A stretch of DNA of 22,042 bases from Bodo saltans (taxonomy: Eukaryota; Euglenozoa; Kinetoplastea; Eubodonida; Bodonidae). Shown here piece by piece: positions 9,701 to 16,100 of this stretch; positions within the stretch are counted from its first letter, which is position 1; each line of letters opens with the position of its first letter. The DNA is taken from positions 17,748 to 39,789 of the forward strand of contig CYKH01001400.1 of assembly GCA_001460835.1 (NCBI GenBank). Reading direction: 5' to 3'. Below the pieces are notes generated by a model. The model made no database searches. It had not been told where the DNA came from and saw nothing but the letters and a program-made list of their open reading frames with translations. Both the position numbers and the translations under genes were made by a program.

Positions 9701-9714
9701 TTAGCCCAGCGTAG
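745..9714 (+). CDS. Four-domain voltage-gated cation channel, CaV/NaV-like alpha subunit
   Basis: This 2989-residue membrane protein should carry cations, probably Ca2+ and/or Na+, across the plasma or flagellar membrane in response to voltage. Four repeats of six membrane segments are visible. S4 voltage sensors lie near residues 205-225 (R-P-L-R-I-V-S-R), 1077-1097, 1660-1676 and 1990-2011. Pore loops carry D328, D1309, S1784 and D2079 at the selectivity position. S6 segments are near 346-368, 1324-1353, 1815-1838 and 2105-2135. The I-II linker spans about 600 residues and holds a serine tract; the II-III linker has a charged coiled coil (about 1390-1450). The tail has a degenerate EF-hand region from about 2146 and an IQ-like segment at 2293-2312. 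I see no beta-subunit interaction motif after S6 of domain I. The start is the first ATG after the predicted splice site. Animal counterparts are usually near 2000 residues; the excess is in linkers and tail. Trypanosomes have a flagellar four-domain calcium channel that may be the relative. Stop is TAG. Confidence 0.93.
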   Translation: MDEVSIASTYAQFSSRGGGHDEDAMTALHRINPEKANNLQRILRSLGLESSLYDLLIASSRKRKIVEEGSKLIVDDVRFTGHSFKFFGVTHPFRFAAIRVVTYHKYNAIMTVFFALSSGLLLFRGDPEDLFPNDNWTAGQIAALIIDRLMIVLFTLDLLVSFLAHGVLKCMRQYRYLLDTIVLAAAMAQELSSDSLNAASVLFAVSALRPLRIVSRVPSMLRLVNILVACSDKLIQVAFLILGICVAFAIAAVILFCDASHTRCYNPTSDSWGSSCNIDSNSDPTDFLYTPCPVGSYCTANGPTMTPYASYDHIGFAMLVQIQVLTLDNWADLAVDMMNSLTPAAGVFFVLSTFLLAYWATNQFTAVIFDSFSTTFVEEREMEARRQHNRDDEGDVSGGGGHRKRFTSKGAAPHAHRVVQRMKQSIAQDSIASMKTGIKSVRAVEYVKQEVERAAADAENATKSKRERDFFLNDTPFDATKPDVGYRYQQLEASLPSASQKLLGEFKNRPYKSERERNAVLNQFHVMNERTREKTLTFLHWRENVGDVVGPSHCDSSGKGQNLLSRQRVRWADDDEDKSVGSDMLDISGRYSVSLLEGSHAHELQLEASTTDKAYDSPCRYEPPNFALLDPTNHHISDEDGSDAECDFSSRSSDGISGEKKAPPPRPKTKKKPSQRQTEMREYIQQLRTEHRELWTTVSSIMPSLRMTRDVAKARIEKAAERLVSRGSVFSVSLASIRAALLPAASAPVPLQQEGQRVPWSSSVEGGGDDVSMAEINSSTAPREEAADGIDAHDLSNSPPTPTQRRSSSSSSSSSSSSTSSSSSDTSKDTLDRAIEQHEKLMRRSHVGASVVDAADVPPPGVESRRGSVSVMAARAASAVRRRQQQARDAQRWRGAQSLDEFFEVHDAIPPIDNVTTTGTGSMIDIMLDIEEYRRANKSLLGLIREYNATRILPRPQPSRWEIMRRTIGSYQPRVRLYELLRSQWYDWAILIATLMNCILLVFIYQGVDQGYETFVDTVSCVVDVAIVFDTVSRVALTSLATYFFLARRNIFNLVEFLIMVLCIADLVVAYTGIFPFLRVFRVLRAMKFMRRFHLLRQILLLLRTSLGYLVNLLALQIIVWVTFTYCGRQLLGSSFQAREVTQPCQHFSSYESCNYESENCVWANETEFQLWNLSYIQALKGVSPLDAPSHTMSKSFTVAHNSASMWGSKSQTLGLRTPTASMSPQISRSLSINVTPTRKSPTLPEPPPPVNTSAPSPTDAPAPAPPSWLSSQRCRQFQGWDAVSPFDRFSFETLTYSFITVFDIATKDNWSTIQYHYMEAVGPYMFLFFMLVVIVCGYLILSLLVAILLVNFEQRDAVDLTDLKDDTEAFDQDVIGTQGQSNAVLERIANEHLREHLIERDFHETKRKELAERRKAEVQRLHNEAKQKEARRQQKRDEAALRAAKRLAGTTVVSSDGSVQGKAPSLGGAPEELGRWDRFKMSLDKFFTFSEASKKSTPYRWLMGFVHYIANFSDALETEIDVVEGSSLFIFGPEHPLRKFCVQLVEGQFFPLEKAIFWVTLLHCFVSPASVKLIETSALLNAFHAIDWIIASLSIVEMLARCIAMGGFLGPHSFIRSGGWYNVGELSLVIVSFIANVLPLIMSAATNGVYDGTAIGFALKAFRPFRVVTRTSSMRNVTAAIAQTVPELVNILAFSTVIYVMFSVMCVEAFRGRIKRCNDGSDRNEVECVGMWTATRGEDLVEFPTNWNATTMEFPRQWTNVNEFHFDDCYNAFVSLLQVSLVSNWGAIMYAMIDAPNSAGGSPVRDNNPQNAGWLIFWIIFSNNFLVNIFVGTIVDRFSKLKDQLQGNLFISAEQSEIARIKKSLITKTAKKVLRVPAIPWGNAELNDVCYRIVSHVVFVKSIKYILVLNTLLIMAGHYQQVAWFTNMQDYGNMSFTFVFMIELALKVCVGGWDVYFSIPIHFVELASVLQGIVEFGFVFRGKGTPDAVQLFRLIRVVRLVRDAKGLRKILHTGYKALPAMGNIGAVLVAVIFSFAMIGIALFQDIRYDLTGNWFSPMLSLRTLPKAMFTLYAVSTLDNWAQVQQIAGVSEPDCINAHDDCGNMFLASLFLSIFVVAVSLIMLNLFMAVVLENFSDAVLLPQYLEERQRDVEAFRKVWSQFDNGRNVISAMSMVPLLEALPGPHQRFEQLRNTRDAAGDDDSAHSLQSEEMRVYAETQTIGLGGCPRGSVIPTIKQLKLVVTMPNEEILYLDAISAIGEKIYHAQLVDERIRRAHERALLDAEETQLSFSVWYATSRFQKLFRTRLKDQKQYARVAAEEATVLVTDPSMSRGFIPPRHAAGGNPIWNAVLDPILVMYVRQHFRSAWTADGGNTKMRKITLTKRGAAGGGAEENDVVEDEDVRQQRQLILEEVEKRQTKSLADTIKERQVEVEEAPEVIEDDSWMTVIQYEVHHGLGGSGEDISHFGNESPFDHQYNGRTTNRAPTKNSDASSGLKPRLEVELGLLCHAPPLDALIQNRRRGLLFQLYAQSFQRKDPFDAAKLSTLSKQTAVQLRSELAQQQKGGEWSKGGEWSLDVWSSRTARWKAQLPRADVARIPPQVWRSDFNMPVARRVLDIQRKRKVAVTVNREHVPLVIDWGIMFRVSNEAAISLVKIRHAARETMDTTAPPPLMPSVSGNIMDIELEASNKSFGQLIASQRSRSGTVVGADGSTSSGSPFSSRPLLRHPTLIERMEEMGLKTTNMRMAEERRQAEEAARYAASGQNVSALDRITASFANSNGAATAAAARGAPTVITTNSFVHGSYRSSAPSVRLMMEEGTELSPTAKELFQLENRGVPGEHLTTSNTAGSYSLPIEEDNGMPKLSFAVLTRLSMAARRFKRRKMEAETEALRRRLRGGHGAAMSAYSRISKGQETEGSGVSGSMGDALKKATGGVSGVATGLKKRGENALALFRKAKNLIREGKDHQAAFPAVTDPSSPQGHKSDHISPA
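1720..1734 (+). other. Domain I pore motif T-L-D-N-W
   Basis: Residues 326-330 of the channel. D328 aligns with the selectivity Glu/Asp of domain I in CaV and NaV channels. It is preceded by a cysteine-rich S5-P loop with C257, C264, C276, C292 and C298, as in calcium channels. Confidence 0.85.
3163..3216 (+). repeat. Poly-serine tract in the domain I-II linker
   Basis: Eighteen codons encode 12 serines, one threonine and five serines (residues 807-824). All six serine codons except one are mixed in the run, so this is not a simple trinucleotide microsatellite. It lies in a hydrophilic, probably disordered cytoplasmic linker. Confidence 0.85.
4123..4620 (+). other. Long S5-P extracellular loop of domain II
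   Basis: About 165 residues (1127-1292) separate S5 from the pore helix of domain II. The first part has cysteines C1127, C1145, C1154 and C1161, and C1275 lies near the end. The middle is Ser/Thr/Pro-rich. N-glycosylation sequons are at N1165, N1173, N1234 (followed by Pro, so weak) and N1252. The frame is open throughout, so this is coding sequence and not an intron. Confidence 0.75.
4669..4683 (+). other. Domain II pore motif T-K-D-N-W (with following residues)
   Basis: The motif covers residues 1307-1311; the selectivity residue is D1309. The pore helix before it reads F-I-T-V-F-D-I-A. Confidence 0.8.
6088..6102 (+). other. Domain III pore motif, acidic residue replaced by serine
   Basis: Residues 1782-1786 read L-V-S-N-W. 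The flanks (Q-V-S before, G-A-I-M-Y-A-M-I-D after) align without gaps to domain III of NaV and CaV channels, which places S1784 at the position of the NaV Lys or the CaV Glu. Confidence 0.85.
6283..6312 (+). other. Inactivation-gate-like III-IV linker segment
   Basis: Residues 1847-1856 read Q-G-N-L-F-I-S-A-E-Q. In vertebrate NaV channels the same place, a short distance after S6 of domain III, carries Ile-Phe-Met followed by T-E-E-Q. The linker up to S1 of domain IV is of NaV-like length and ends in a similar basic, proline-containing stretch. A hinged-lid function is inferred only. Confidence 0.6.
6967..6990 (+). other. Domain IV pore motif T-L-D-N-W
   Basis: Residues 2077-2081, with the selectivity residue D2079. 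NaV channels have Ala and CaV channels Glu or Asp here. Confidence 0.8.
7180..7680 (+). other. CaV-like C-terminal EF-hand and IQ-like region of the channel
   Basis: After the last S6, residues 2153-2163 (E-A-F-R-K-V-W-S-Q-F-D) match the entry of the degenerate EF-hand in CaV tails. A second element near 2250 (M-P-N-E-E-I-L-Y-L-D-A) matches the part of the CaV tail that begins M-P. Residues 2293-2304 (W-Y-A-T-S-R-F-Q-K-L-F-R) align with the CaV IQ segment, with Phe at the Ile position (F2299-Q2300). Calmodulin or a calmodulin-like protein probably binds here; that is inference. Confidence 0.65.
8431..8466 (+). repeat. Perfect 18-bp tandem duplication in the channel tail
   Basis: Bases 8431-8448 and 8449-8466 are identical and encode K-G-G-E-W-S twice, keeping the reading frame. 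The lack of differences suggests a recent event or an assembly or allelic difference. Confidence 0.9.
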
Positions 9715-9836
9715 AGATTGAAAGTTTGGGAAGGAGAACAAGAAGAAACGTTTGCTGCATTACACGTGTTCACTGACTCTATGAGGCCTATCTCGATGAT
9801 TTTTGTACCCTTTAAAAATGTGATTGGGGTAAATTT

Positions 9837-9872
9837 ATCTTTTTTTTGTCCGATTTCTCATCACCAAAAAAG
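9837..9872 (+). promoter_or_regulatory. Candidate trans-splice acceptor of the FYVE gene
   Basis: A T-rich pyrimidine run (about 9837-9863) is followed by the first AG at 9871-9872. The leader from there to the ATG at 9930 is 57 bases and contains no ATG. Confidence 0.5.
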
Positions 9873-9929
9873 CAATAGATTGACTGCGCACGCACATAAA
9901 TTTATCATTCGAGCCATTTTTTCCCTCCA

Positions 9930-11075
9930 ATGGGAAATCAAGGTGCAAAGCCATCGACGTACGTAGCAAAGCAATGGATCGATGACAGAGACTCCTCCTC
10001 ATGCCACATGTGTTGCAAGCCATTTTCTGCGCCGATCAGAAGAAGACATCACTGCAGGTGTTGTGGAGAAATTTTCTGCGCCGACTGCTGGGGGGCCACT
10101 GTAAAGTTGCCGCCAGACTATGGCTACGCAAATGAAGTCCCGGTGTGCACTGCGTGTGAAGCTTTGTTTCATGGAAAACTAAAATACCTTCGTCGGCCTC
10201 GTCGCATCGTCCTGACAAGGGCGCTGAAGTCGAACAGAGAAATGAATCGTCCACCTCTGTGTCGCGAGTTCCAAGCGACGCGTTCTTTTGAGGTGTTCTT
10301 CACAAAAATTGCACATTGGCGACCGCTGAATGATCGGACCAACCTCCTCTTTGCTGTGACGTTGCGAACGGTCAACACAAATAATTCATCGTACTTTAAC
10401 GCAATTCCAGCCCAGGCCGCCTCTGGAGCACTTCCAGCAGGGCCTATTGGCGCCGCAGTGAGTCACGCCATCAAAGCCAATAAGACGTCGACGCTTGACT
10501 TCAATGAAATTCGAACCAAGCGCCAAGAGTTGGATGACCTCAGCGAGGATGATGAGCCATCGCCGCCACCAAAGAAAGGAGGAAACGCACCGCCGAAAAA
10601 AGTTCTCCTTTTCGCTGACGCTCCAGCAGCGTCCACATCCACGAAACTGCGCACCCACATCAATGGGGATGTGCAACTCGATGTTGCGTGGTCGTTGCCG
10701 CTCGACGCGGTGCTATCCGTGGCGCTCGACGCGCATCCAGAGGGTGATTTTATTTCCATTGAAACATACTCTGAGGTGTATCGCGTGCAAGTTGCAGAAG
10801 CCGATGCTGTCACCGCCGAGCAGGAGCACAAGCCTGAAGTGGCGTTTAAGATTGGTGCGAGGAACCATGTGGCAGCTCCAGTCGCATCAAATCTTCAACA
10901 CGAAGAGGAGGAGGACGAAGATGAGGCGACGGTGACTTCAAAGCCAAGGAGAAACACCAAATTTCGGTTACTCCCGGAGGAAACCAACGGTTTGTATTTC
11001 GAGCTTCAAGATGCCATTCGACTTATGTCGGAGCGCTCTCGTCATCGCCAAGAAAATCAAAAAGAATCCTCATAA
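9930..11075 (+). CDS. FYVE zinc-finger protein, putative PI3P-binding, possibly N-myristoylated
   Basis: The N-terminus is a FYVE domain (about residues 14-78). It has the W-x-x-D motif (W16, D19), the basic motif R-R-R-H-H-C-R-C-C-G at 37-46, and eight zinc ligands C25, C28, C42, C45, C50, C53, C73 and C76. The usual Arg of the third (R-V-C) motif is replaced: V70-P-V-C73. FYVE domains bind phosphatidylinositol 3-phosphate on endosomes, so an endosomal adaptor is likely. The protein begins M-G-N-Q-G-A-K, which fits the N-myristoylation pattern, so a lipid anchor may add to membrane binding. The remaining 300 residues hold possible beta strands (about 108-142 and 247-300), an acidic then proline/lysine-rich linker (about 195-225), an acidic patch near 320 and a final helix (about 355-372). 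They might be a PH-like fold split by insertions, but this is weak. The start is the first ATG after the predicted splice site. Stop is TAA. Confidence 0.93.
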   Translation: MGNQGAKPSTYVAKQWIDDRDSSSCHMCCKPFSAPIRRRHHCRCCGEIFCADCWGATVKLPPDYGYANEVPVCTACEALFHGKLKYLRRPRRIVLTRALKSNREMNRPPLCREFQATRSFEVFFTKIAHWRPLNDRTNLLFAVTLRTVNTNNSSYFNAIPAQAASGALPAGPIGAAVSHAIKANKTSTLDFNEIRTKRQELDDLSEDDEPSPPPKKGGNAPPKKVLLFADAPAASTSTKLRTHINGDVQLDVAWSLPLDAVLSVALDAHPEGDFISIETYSEVYRVQVAEADAVTAEQEHKPEVAFKIGARNHVAAPVASNLQHEEEEDEDEATVTSKPRRNTKFRLLPEETNGLYFELQDAIRLMSERSRHRQENQKESS

Positions 11076-11309
11076 GATTGAGGTCTGCCTCAAATCGGTG
11101 CTAAATGACTTTATTGGCGCCGCCGCTCAAAGCATTTTGGGGAAAAGGGGAAAAAAAGATGATCCTCCGTTGCACTGCTTTCATTGTGAAACAAACTTGA
11201 TTTCCCCACACAGCGTGTGTTTCTTTCTTTGCTTCGAGCGTTCTCAACCTTCCGAGCTGACTTCTTCCCAGATACCGTCTCGGTCTTGACCACCGTCATC
11301 GCTTGCGCA

Positions 11310-11340
11310 TCTTTCATCTTTCTTTTTTTTTTTTGCAAAG
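11310..11340 (+). promoter_or_regulatory. Candidate trans-splice acceptor of the coiled-coil gene
   Basis: A strong pyrimidine tract (about 11310-11334, ending in a run of T) is followed by gcaaag with AG at 11339-11340. The 30-base leader to the ATG at 11371 has no ATG. This is the clearest such signal in the window. Confidence 0.6.
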
Positions 11341-11370
11341 AGACCAATTTTAACGCGAAAAGAGAGAAAT

Positions 11371-12732
11371 ATGTCAGGTTCACCAGCAACGTCAACCACT
11401 TACGTGGACGCGTATTCCCCTGACATCGTCATGCCGTCCATGATTCAGGACCTTGACAATATTGAATCGTTCATCGATGGCCAATCACAAGGGCACATGA
11501 CGAAGCTAGTACACAACAACACGTCACCGCTCGCTGCTGCGCCACAAACAGTCGCAACTACACCCCGCGATCATTTTGATGAGTCCACTGTCGAACCGCT
11601 GCGTGAATTGTGTGATGAACTTCTTGTGCGCAGCAACGCCCTCCGACAGGAGAATGAGTCGCTAGTGAAAGAAATTTCTGAATTACGCGCGCAGGAGCAT
11701 AGAAGGGCGTCCCATGAGCGTGGTGTTGAGAACGTCAAAATCAGCACATCGTCTTCGGAGTCGCTGGGAACTCAGATTGATCGCTTCATCGGCAATGACG
11801 ACGCAAAGCGCGCTGCTCAGTGGGCCCGCACCCTTGAAGGCGCTTCGCTCTTAGTAAAAGTTGTTGATTCAAAAGATGGAACACTTCACATCACACTTTC
11901 ACAAAAAAGCCCCGCAACCGTTGCGCTGCGCCGCCCAGTTGCGCATGCGGCTCAAACCGCCCAAGCGTTGGGCACTGCCAAGGTATCAAAGTCAGCCACA
12001 GGTTCAATCACAGCAACAACTGCACCCAAAGCACCCTCACAACCTCAGCAACGGTCTGTCACACCGACGATCACGCGAAACAGGGCGCCAACTCCTGCCC
12101 GTGCCAGCGGAGCGCCAGAGCGAGTCGCAGCAGCTAGCAATAGTCGTGCTGCCTCTCCAGCCATTACAGTATCAGCCACTGCGCTGCCCGCACCAGGCAT
12201 CGGAGGACTGAAGTCCAGGTCTCCCACCATATCCCGAAATTACGTGGCCAACGTCGCGTCAAGCATCAAACCGCGTTCCACCACCCCTGTAGTAGCTGCA
12301 AGATCAGTGACCCCTTCTGTCGCGGCGAGGAAGGCAAGTGGCCCAGCTGGAGGAGCCCCGTCACAGCAGCACCATGCTAGTAGCACTACTACGACGGCTG
12401 CAGCCGCTGCTACGTCCAGCACAACGTTCCAACAGTGTGGCGTCATGCTGCGGAAGGGGTCAGCAGGCGTGTCTCGTAGAGCCACAGGTCCGCCGACGAT
12501 TCAGAAGAAAGTCACCACCATCTCCGCCTCACCGCCACGGGATGATGGCGACGATAGCGTTGTGGTCAAGAAGGAACCTATCGCCCCTGTTGCTACCACC
12601 GAAGACAAGGCCGACTCCAAGATCACAGACGACGCAGCAGTCAGTGTAGCAGGAATTGATGCTCCTCCTGCTGCCCCTCTCGCTGATGCGCACGACAACG
12701 AACTTGATGACGAAAAACCAACAACCTCATAA
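11371..12732 (+). CDS. Disordered Ser/Thr-Pro-rich protein with N-terminal coiled coil, unknown function
   Basis: I do not recognise a family. The 453-residue product has an acidic N-terminus, a heptad-like coiled coil at about 74-110 (L77, L80, L84, L85, L91, L98, I102, L105), a small possibly folded stretch at about 134-180, and then a long basic, Ala/Ser/Thr/Pro-rich region. Within 226-322 a degenerate unit recurs: R-S-V-T-P-T-I-T-R-N, S-R-A-A-S-P-A-I-T, S-R-S-P-T-I-S-R-N, R-S-T-T-P-V-V-A-A-R and R-S-V-T-P-S-V-A-A-R. Such basic stretches with Ser/Thr-Pro sites are common in cytoskeleton-associated proteins controlled by proline-directed kinases, so a microtubule or cytoskeletal role is a guess. 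V-K-K-E at 399-402 fits a SUMO site. The C-terminus is acidic. Regular codon use, an upstream splice signal and a frame of this length support a real gene. Stop is TAA. Confidence 0.85.
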   Translation: MSGSPATSTTYVDAYSPDIVMPSMIQDLDNIESFIDGQSQGHMTKLVHNNTSPLAAAPQTVATTPRDHFDESTVEPLRELCDELLVRSNALRQENESLVKEISELRAQEHRRASHERGVENVKISTSSSESLGTQIDRFIGNDDAKRAAQWARTLEGASLLVKVVDSKDGTLHITLSQKSPATVALRRPVAHAAQTAQALGTAKVSKSATGSITATTAPKAPSQPQQRSVTPTITRNRAPTPARASGAPERVAAASNSRAASPAITVSATALPAPGIGGLKSRSPTISRNYVANVASSIKPRSTTPVVAARSVTPSVAARKASGPAGGAPSQQHHASSTTTTAAAAATSSTTFQQCGVMLRKGSAGVSRRATGPPTIQKKVTTISASPPRDDGDDSVVVKKEPIAPVATTEDKADSKITDDAAVSVAGIDAPPAAPLADAHDNELDDEKPTTS

Positions 12733-13160
12733 ATACCCTTGCGCATTTTGATTGAAAGCATCAAAAAATAGGCTGAAATGTGAATTTGTGCTGTGGCAAG
12801 CTCGCGTGAAGTTGTGTGGCATATGTTGCACCTCGATCTTGCCGTGTGATCGTGTGAAACGTGTGCACGTTAGTTTGATTAACTTCGTTGTGCTTTTGTG
12901 TGTGCTGCTGGTCGATTATTTTACCTTTTTTTGATGTTTCTCACTTGTTTTGTCCTGTGGATGATGATGAGTGGGAGGTTTGCGCACCAAACATACTCCC
13001 AACAATCGAGCGTATTGGTAGCACGATTTCTTAATTGTCTGGTCAACGTTGCGACCAGAGATAATTGTGTGGATTTTCTGTTGTGCTCTGATTTGATCGA
13101 AAGAAACGCAACAAAAGTCTACTGTTTATACAAGCAAAAAATAATTTTTTAAAAAGGACA
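12733..13160 (+). other. Intergenic region before the HECT ligase gene
   Basis: The 428 bases hold the 3' UTR of the preceding gene, a T-rich pyrimidine region and a long ATG-free stretch before the next start. Two open frames here (60 and 84 codons) encode hydrophobic residues only because they cross the T-rich tract; I do not consider them genes. No RNA gene is recognisable. Confidence 0.6.
12917..12971 (+). promoter_or_regulatory. Candidate trans-splice acceptor of the HECT ligase gene
   Basis: A T/C-rich region at 12917-12956 is followed by the first AG at 12970-12971. The resulting leader of about 189 bases contains no ATG up to 13161, and any of the ATGs just before the AG would be removed by splicing. 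A second, weaker tract with AG at 13102-13103 is possible. Confidence 0.45.
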
Positions 13161-16100
13161 ATGCCTCTGGATGCGACAATTATCGATGAGGTGTTAAGAG
13201 ATGTTCAAGTACTTCACACAAGCGTGACGTCATCTATTTTTAGCGCGGATTCGTCAACGCAAGATGTTCGACCAAGTATTGAGAAGGCACTTTGTGATGT
13301 CCTTACCTTCAGTGCCAATGTCTCCCGAAGTGAGGAGCTGTTTGCTGTGCGTGGGCTCTCTGACCGCCAACAGCAAGCACCATTGTCGTTTCAGTACGTC
13401 CGCAATATCACAGAGATTCTGATCAAGTATTGCGAAGTTCTGCTCACAGAGATCCCACAGCAGCTCCTTGTTGAGGAAGCATCGTCAACTGTTATTGAAA
13501 CGTTAACTGTTCGTTCTCTCGTTAGTGGAACGCGAACAGAACCGATTCCTGATGGCATCGTCATACCCCAAGCGTTGAGCTTGCTGCTCAACTTGGCATC
13601 CGCGAAAACTGCCTCGAGAATTATTCAACAAACTGTTTGTGGGACGGTGCAGTACATTGCAGATGCCCTTCACATTGGTTACTACACGCTGCCTGTATTT
13701 CAGAGTCCTGCACTTTTTTCAGAATTGGTGGCAGCCCGTACAAAACATGGAAACATCTCGCTAGCTGCAGCATCGCTGCGTCATGAAGGGAATGCAAACC
13801 TGCTGTTTCATTGGTTTGTTGCAGTTGCGTGCCTCACACAGTCTCGTCACCAAACGCACTCCATTCGATTGGCTCGTTTGTGTGAAATTTTTGCCTCCAT
13901 TCCCGACGATGATAGCGACAGAGACGGCGTCGTAGAAGTCATCAAGAACGTTGTTGCATCCCCAAGTGGCAGCAGCAGCAGCAGCAACACCGTCAGTGCT
14001 GCTACTGACCAAGTCACTGTTATTCGAACGGCCATGAGGTTTGTCGCCTTCTCGCTGTGCAGCCTTTCTCGTTGTGCTGCACTGGTTGAGGGATCTGGCC
14101 GGTTTTACAGTGAAATGGGTCGCATCGGATCCGTGTTACCACTCCTCGCTCTCCACGGCTCGCCAGCATTATTTGCGATTGCTTCATCGCTGCTGAATGT
14201 TTTATCAAGCGACGGTGGCCGTATGTTCGACGCCGATCCTAGTATTGGAGAGTTTCTGTCCACCATTTTCAGAGAACGACTGCTGTTGCCAAGCCACAAC
14301 AACAATAACAGCTACAACGTTACAGCAACAACCACCGCTGCTGAGCAACCCCAAGCCTCTTACTCCTGGTACACCCACGGTGTTCGCCATTGGTTTGGCG
14401 ACTTGGTCATGCGTGGCAATATTTCAACGGGACACAAATTGGACGGTGCCCTGGCGGTGAAGTGTAGAGAACTCACCAAGTACTTTGTGAGGCAGTGGGC
14501 ATCGTCTTCTCCAAAAGGTGCCAGTGAAACCAATAGCCCAACAGCGACAACCCCTACCAACACAAGTGCCTCTGTTGTGGAGTCATTCGCAATGTCGATT
14601 GCTCGGTCCATTGGTGACAAATCAGCAAACGTTCATTTACTCGACACTGGAGTTTCCCACCTGCTGCGACTGATTGCACTTGACTACACCATGCAGATGC
14701 AAAGATTTGTAGATGGCGTATCTAGGGGAACGATATTGCAGGCGGATCTCCCTCGAGCGTTGTTTGTGCACTGGAGAAGCAGCTTGTCGTCCATCGCCGT
14801 GGTGGTCTCTGATGGCGGTGCACATCGAATGGCATCAGCTCTGCTACTTCTTGTTCAAACCAATATCCTGGTGACATCCGTGAACGGTAATGGAGAAAGC
14901 GAAAGCAGCAGCGTTAGTGCCAATCAAAAACTATCTCGCTGTGAGCGAAGTTTGCTGGCTGGCTTTCAGCAGGAGGGAGGTGGTGATCACTCCAATAGAG
15001 ATCAGTCGCTCTTAGCCAATGTATGCTGCTTGTTGTCCACCATAGCAGACTTGCCCTCCCCGGACCCACGATTGTTGTGCCATGTTCTGCATGATGTTTC
15101 TATGCTCGTGGAGGCTGCGTGGCACCAGAGCCCACGTGACTTAGCCCCCCATATTCTGGAGCTCAATCTTCTCGCTACCGTGCACAAAGCCGCGTTAAAG
15201 CTGATGTCGCTTGCACCGACACACTTCTGCTCACAGGACGCCTCGCTGAAGGAAGTCAAAGTATGGCTTGATGTTTGCGTCAGCCTCTGCGGGACGACGG
15301 TAGATGTTCTCGAGCTTCACGAAGGGATTCGAGATGCGCTTTGTCCGGGCGGCAATCACTGCTCTCCGTCGATGGTGCTCATTGCCTCTACATTTGCGGA
15401 AGCCTGGCTGCTTTCAACAATTCCGCTAGACAAGATGGCTCCCATCACCGAAGAGCACAATGTAAAATTTCTCAAGCAAACTGGTCGCACGGAGGCGCGA
15501 GGCTATAAAGAAACACTGGAGCACGACATCGAGCGCATCCTGGCAGTCCTACCCTCTGGCATTTTTTCCAGCGCTGTCGTCGAGAAAGTCGCGCAGCGCG
15601 CCGCCAACATTCGAGCATTGCTTGAACGTGAGGGAAGCACGATGGAGTCCTCGTTGTTTTGGCAACTGCACTCTACCAGTCTGTGCATTGCCACCTTTCT
15701 CAGTGGACATACTCCAGGCGCGAATCAAGGAGAAGAAGACTATATTATCAAAGATTTTTTACGCAAGACGTACCAAGATCGACTTGAAACTCGGCATGCT
15801 GACTGGCCACGAGTTGCTTGGGACACAGAATCCAACCTGTGGCTCTGCGAGAAACATATCGCTGACATTTGGGAAACGTCAGTCCGTCAAAAGTTCGCTG
15901 CAGGAGGAATGCAATGTGAGGGTTTTCTCGAACCTATCCATGAGCTTATGAAAGTCAACGACCTTAAGCATGTCGTTAGCTTCGCCGAAGTTGATGATGA
16001 AGACAAGAGGGACGGTGTCGACGGGTCATCATTCATCACAACGTACCCATTGATGATGTTGTTTGCACGTGCTCTATTCTGGTACTTCATTGGATACCAG

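Noticed and set aside
12898-13152. Small hydrophobic frame (84 codons) that could be a membrane micropeptide
   Set aside because: The hydrophobicity is produced by the T-rich tract and its start lies before the predicted splice site, so it would not be in the mature mRNA.
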